Shown: in pieces, positions 11,869 to 14,386 of the stretch | Position numbering within the stretch: the first letter of the stretch is position 1 | How the letters are laid out: every line of letters begins with the position of its first letter | Notes under the pieces: generated by a model | What the model saw: only the letters and a program-made list of their open reading frames with translations | Told to the model about the DNA's origin: nothing | The model's database searches: none | Translations under genes and position numbers: made by a program | From: DATARH01 sp035309005 | Lineage (GTDB): Bacteria; Pseudomonadota; Alphaproteobacteria; ATCC43930; CGMCC-115725 | Direction: 5' to 3' | Assembly: GCA_035309005.1 (NCBI GenBank) | Contig: DATGFP010000004.1 | Coordinates: forward strand, 1 to 14,386 | DNA: 14,386 nucleotides

Positions 11869-14386
11869 ATGAGTGCGAACAGCAAATTGACGACTACGGT
11901 TGCGGCACTGACCGTCGCCGAAAACAGCGGCCCGACTGCGATCGGCATCGTCGCGCCCAAGGATACGCGGTATTCGAGCGGCCAACTCACCATCACCGTC
12001 ACGTCCTTGCCAACCGACGGCACCGTGCTTTTGGCGGACGGCGTCACCGCCGTCTTCGTCGGTGAAATGCTGACGGTCGCGCAGCTAACCGGGCTCGAGT
12101 TTAAGCCGACTTCCGGCATCTTCGGACAAAGCGCGACCTTCACCTACAGTGTGACGGACCCCTCGCACAGCACCGCGACGGGAACCGCGACGCTCTCCAT
12201 CGGGCCTGACACGATGCCGCCGGTCACCACGGCCGCCGCGCTGAGCATCACCGACAACAGCGTGGCGACGCCGATCGGGATCGCGGCCCCGACCGATCCA
12301 AACTATTCAGCCTCCCAGCTCACTATCATCATCACCGCGCTGCCGACCGACGGCACGGTTTTGCTGTCGGACGGCAAGACCGCGGTGACGGTCGGCGAGA
12401 AGCTTAGCGTCGCGCAGCTCACCGGGCTCGACTTCAAACCACTAGCGACCGCCGCCGGGCAGACCTCGCTGTTGACCTATACGGTGTCCGATCCGGCGCT
12501 GCTCAAGACCACCGGCACGGCGACGCTGACGGTCAAGGGGGCTGTGCTGACGGTCGGCCAGGGCAAGCAATACGCGACGCTCGCCGCGGCCATCGCCGCC
12601 TCTCACAACGGCGACGTCATCCAGGTTCAGGCCGGCACCTACATCAACGATTTCGCGACGATCACCACCAACATCACGATCGAAGGCGTCGGCGGCATCG
12701 CCAACCTGGTCTGCACCGAGCAGATCCCGAACGGCAAGGCCATTCTGGTGACCGACGCCAACGTGACGGTCGACAACCTCGCGTTCTCCGGCGCGCTGGC
12801 CGCCCCGAGCGACGCGAATGGCGCCGGGATCCGCTACGAGACCGGCAACCTCACCCTCAACGACGACTATTTCTTTAATAACCAGGAGGGCCTGCTGGCG
12901 GCAGCCAACCCGGCCGGCAGCATCACCATCAACAACAGCGAGTTCGCCTATAACGGCGTCAGCGACCCCAATTCAGCCGGCTACGGCTTCACCCACAATC
13001 TCTACGTCGGCAATATTGGCACCCTGACGATTTCGGGCAGCTATTTCCATGACGCGGCGATCGGCCACGAGGTCAAGAGCCGCGCCAACACCACGGTCAT
13101 CCAGAATTCGCGGATCGACGATCTGGCCGGCACCGGCAGCTACAGCATCGACCTGCCAAACGGCGGCAACGCGACGATCAATAACGATGTGGTCGAGCAG
13201 GGGCCGAATTCTGACAACCCGATCATCATCGCCTTCGGCGAAGAAGGCTCGCTGCTCAAGGGCACGCAGCTGAGCGTCTCCGGGGATGCCATCCTCAACG
13301 ATCTCAATTCCGCTTCGGCCCTGGCGGTCAGCAACCAGACGTCGGCGGTGGCGCAGCTCAGTAGCGACCAGTTCTACGGCCTTACCTCGAACCAGATCGT
13401 CAGCGGCGCCAATACTCAGACAGGCGACACGCTGCTCGCCACCGAACCGGCGCTCAGCACGACGCACCCCTGGACCGGCGGTGCGCTGCCGGTGACGACC
13501 GCGGCGGCGTTTACCGCGGCCGAAAACGGTGCGGCCGCGCCGATCGGGATCAAAGCGCCGACCGACGAGGCCTATTCGGCCTCGCAACTGATCGTCGTGG
13601 CGATGAGTTTGCCCAACGACGGTACGGTCCTGTTGTCGGACGGCGTCACCGCGGTCAGCGCCGGCGAGAGACTGTCGGTCGCACAACTTACCGGGCTTGA
13701 GTTCCAGCCGACCGCCGGGGCTGCGAACCTGAGTTCCAGCTTCACCTATGAGGTGGCGGATCCGGTCGGGCTGGCGGCGGTTGGGACTGCGATCCTGGCG
13801 GTCGACAGCCCGCCGGCATTGTCGCCGGACGGGTCGACCCTAATGCCGGGCGGCGGCGGCAGCCTGATGACAAGCGCCGGCACCTGGACGTTCAGTGCGA
13901 GCACAAACTCCTCCGGCAACCTCATTCTGCTCAACGGCGCTTGGGCTTCCGACGGGTCGGGGACCGAACTTGAGGTCGCCAACCAGGGCAACCTCTACGC
14001 TGACAACGCGCAGGGGCAGTGGTATGAGTGGGTCAGCGGCGGCTGGACCACGACGACTGCGCCGACGAGCCAGTCCGGTGGGACGGGTTCCAGTGGGACG
14101 GGCTCCAGTGGGGCGGGCTCCAGTGGGACCGGGGTCGATATCGCCCCGACGCTGCTCCAACCTTCGCAAACCGGCGACATCGTCGGGGTGCGCCTGCAGA
14201 ATGCCGGCACGGCCGCCGAGAACAGCGGTTACGTCACCTTTGGCCAGGTGTTCAAGGCCGGGGCGGTAAAACCGACCGACACGCTGGTGGCGCGCATCAA
14301 CGGCGTCAATTACGCGATCCAGATGGATGTCAAATCGACCAATGCCGACGGCTCGGTGCGGCAGGCGATCTTGACGCTCGACGCGC
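11869..14386 (+). CDS. Giant multidomain surface/secreted protein: cadherin-like repeats plus beta-helix (truncated at window edge)
   Basis: The frame is open for 839 codons to the window end. Layout: two cadherin-like/bacterial Ig-like repeats (residues 1-115 and 118-222), each with LPTDGTVLL-DG and VAQLTGL-F-P, then FTY/LTYTVSDP. A right-handed beta-helix follows (about 225-535), opening with AVLTVGQGKQYATLAAAIAA and carrying HNLYVG (His376, Tyr379), GHEVKSR (399-405), SYSIDLPNGG and FGEEG. A third cadherin-like repeat (541-645) comes next, then a WTFSAS...LYADN..GQWYEW segment (665-727), a Gly/Ser/Thr linker (736-755), and the start of a domain with VTFGQVFKAGAV and DGSVRQAILTLD. That last part resembles the N-terminal RIFT-barrel of exo-rhamnogalacturonan lyase-like proteins (tentative). 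There is no N-terminal signal peptide, so type I secretion by a C-terminal signal outside the window is likely. Start ATG 11869 has GGGA 6 bases upstream; ATG 11857 is also in frame. The gene stands alone after a long leader. Confidence 0.88.
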   Translation, partial: MSANSKLTTTVAALTVAENSGPTAIGIVAPKDTRYSSGQLTITVTSLPTDGTVLLADGVTAVFVGEMLTVAQLTGLEFKPTSGIFGQSATFTYSVTDPSHSTATGTATLSIGPDTMPPVTTAAALSITDNSVATPIGIAAPTDPNYSASQLTIIITALPTDGTVLLSDGKTAVTVGEKLSVAQLTGLDFKPLATAAGQTSLLTYTVSDPALLKTTGTATLTVKGAVLTVGQGKQYATLAAAIAASHNGDVIQVQAGTYINDFATITTNITIEGVGGIANLVCTEQIPNGKAILVTDANVTVDNLAFSGALAAPSDANGAGIRYETGNLTLNDDYFFNNQEGLLAAANPAGSITINNSEFAYNGVSDPNSAGYGFTHNLYVGNIGTLTISGSYFHDAAIGHEVKSRANTTVIQNSRIDDLAGTGSYSIDLPNGGNATINNDVVEQGPNSDNPIIIAFGEEGSLLKGTQLSVSGDAILNDLNSASALAVSNQTSAVAQLSSDQFYGLTSNQIVSGANTQTGDTLLATEPALSTTHPWTGGALPVTTAAAFTAAENGAAAPIGIKAPTDEAYSASQLIVVAMSLPNDGTVLLSDGVTAVSAGERLSVAQLTGLEFQPTAGAANLSSSFTYEVADPVGLAAVGTAILAVDSPPALSPDGSTLMPGGGGSLMTSAGTWTFSASTNSSGNLILLNGAWASDGSGTELEVANQGNLYADNAQGQWYEWVSGGWTTTTAPTSQSGGTGSSGTGSSGAGSSGTGVDIAPTLLQPSQTGDIVGVRLQNAGTAAENSGYVTFGQVFKAGAVKPTDTLVARINGVNYAIQMDVKSTNADGSVRQAILTLDA
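14074..14133 (+). repeat. 15-bp tandem repeat (4 copies) coding a Gly/Ser/Thr linker
   Basis: Four in-phase units of TCCAGTGGGACGGGC (first unit TCCGGTGGGACGGGT; third with GCG for ACG; last ending ACCGGG) encode SGGTG, SSGTG, SSGAG and SSGTG inside the giant protein. Because the unit is a multiple of three, copy changes would alter linker length without breaking the frame. Confidence 0.9.

Overview
The window is GC-rich, densely coded DNA, probably from an alphaproteobacterium. That assignment is an inference from the codon bias, the many GTG/TTG starts, and a MarR protein resembling the alphaproteobacterial LdtR group; no rRNA or other phylogenetic marker is present. I find ten complete or nearly complete genes plus one truncated at each edge (eleven CDS in total). 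I see no tRNA, rRNA, CRISPR array, transposase or integrase.

The left part (1-4801) is on the minus strand. In transcription order it holds a class II amidotransferase (2888-4801) of the kind found in exosortase A/PEP-CTERM exopolysaccharide loci, then a PEP-CTERM surface protein (2009-2749). The PEP-CTERM gene has an exact-consensus sigma-54 promoter, an upstream pair of direct repeats, and a strong intrinsic terminator after it. Next come a STAS domain fused to a metallo-beta-lactamase-fold hydrolase (510-1856) and the N-terminus of a membrane CHASE2 sensor (1-495). The last two look like a small signalling operon.

Divergent from the amidotransferase, two exported right-handed beta-helix proteins (4919-6214 and 6211-7173, ATGA overlap) form a coupled plus-strand pair. 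They are candidate polysaccharide-modifying or -cleaving enzymes. Converging on them is a minus-strand operon (10461 down to 7182): an NAD-dependent sugar epimerase/dehydratase, a GNAT/FemAB-like acyltransferase and a family-4 glycosyltransferase. These are typical of glycan building and decoration.

The right part starts with an AT-rich gap holding a near-palindrome that overlaps a TTGACA hexamer, then a MarR-type regulator (10758-11261). A second AT-poor-coding gap of about 600 bp follows. Last is a very large surface/secreted protein (11869 to beyond the window) with cadherin-like repeats, a central beta-helix domain clearly homologous to the small protein at 6211-7173, a third cadherin-like repeat, a Gly/Ser linker encoded by a 15-bp tandem repeat, and the start of another domain.

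Taken together this looks like an exopolysaccharide and cell-surface locus: sugar-nucleotide and glycan-assembly enzymes, a surface-sorted PEP-CTERM protein under sigma-54 control, and a set of beta-helix proteins that probably act on the polysaccharide. The exosortase, the polymerase/export genes and the expected enhancer-binding regulator are not in the window.
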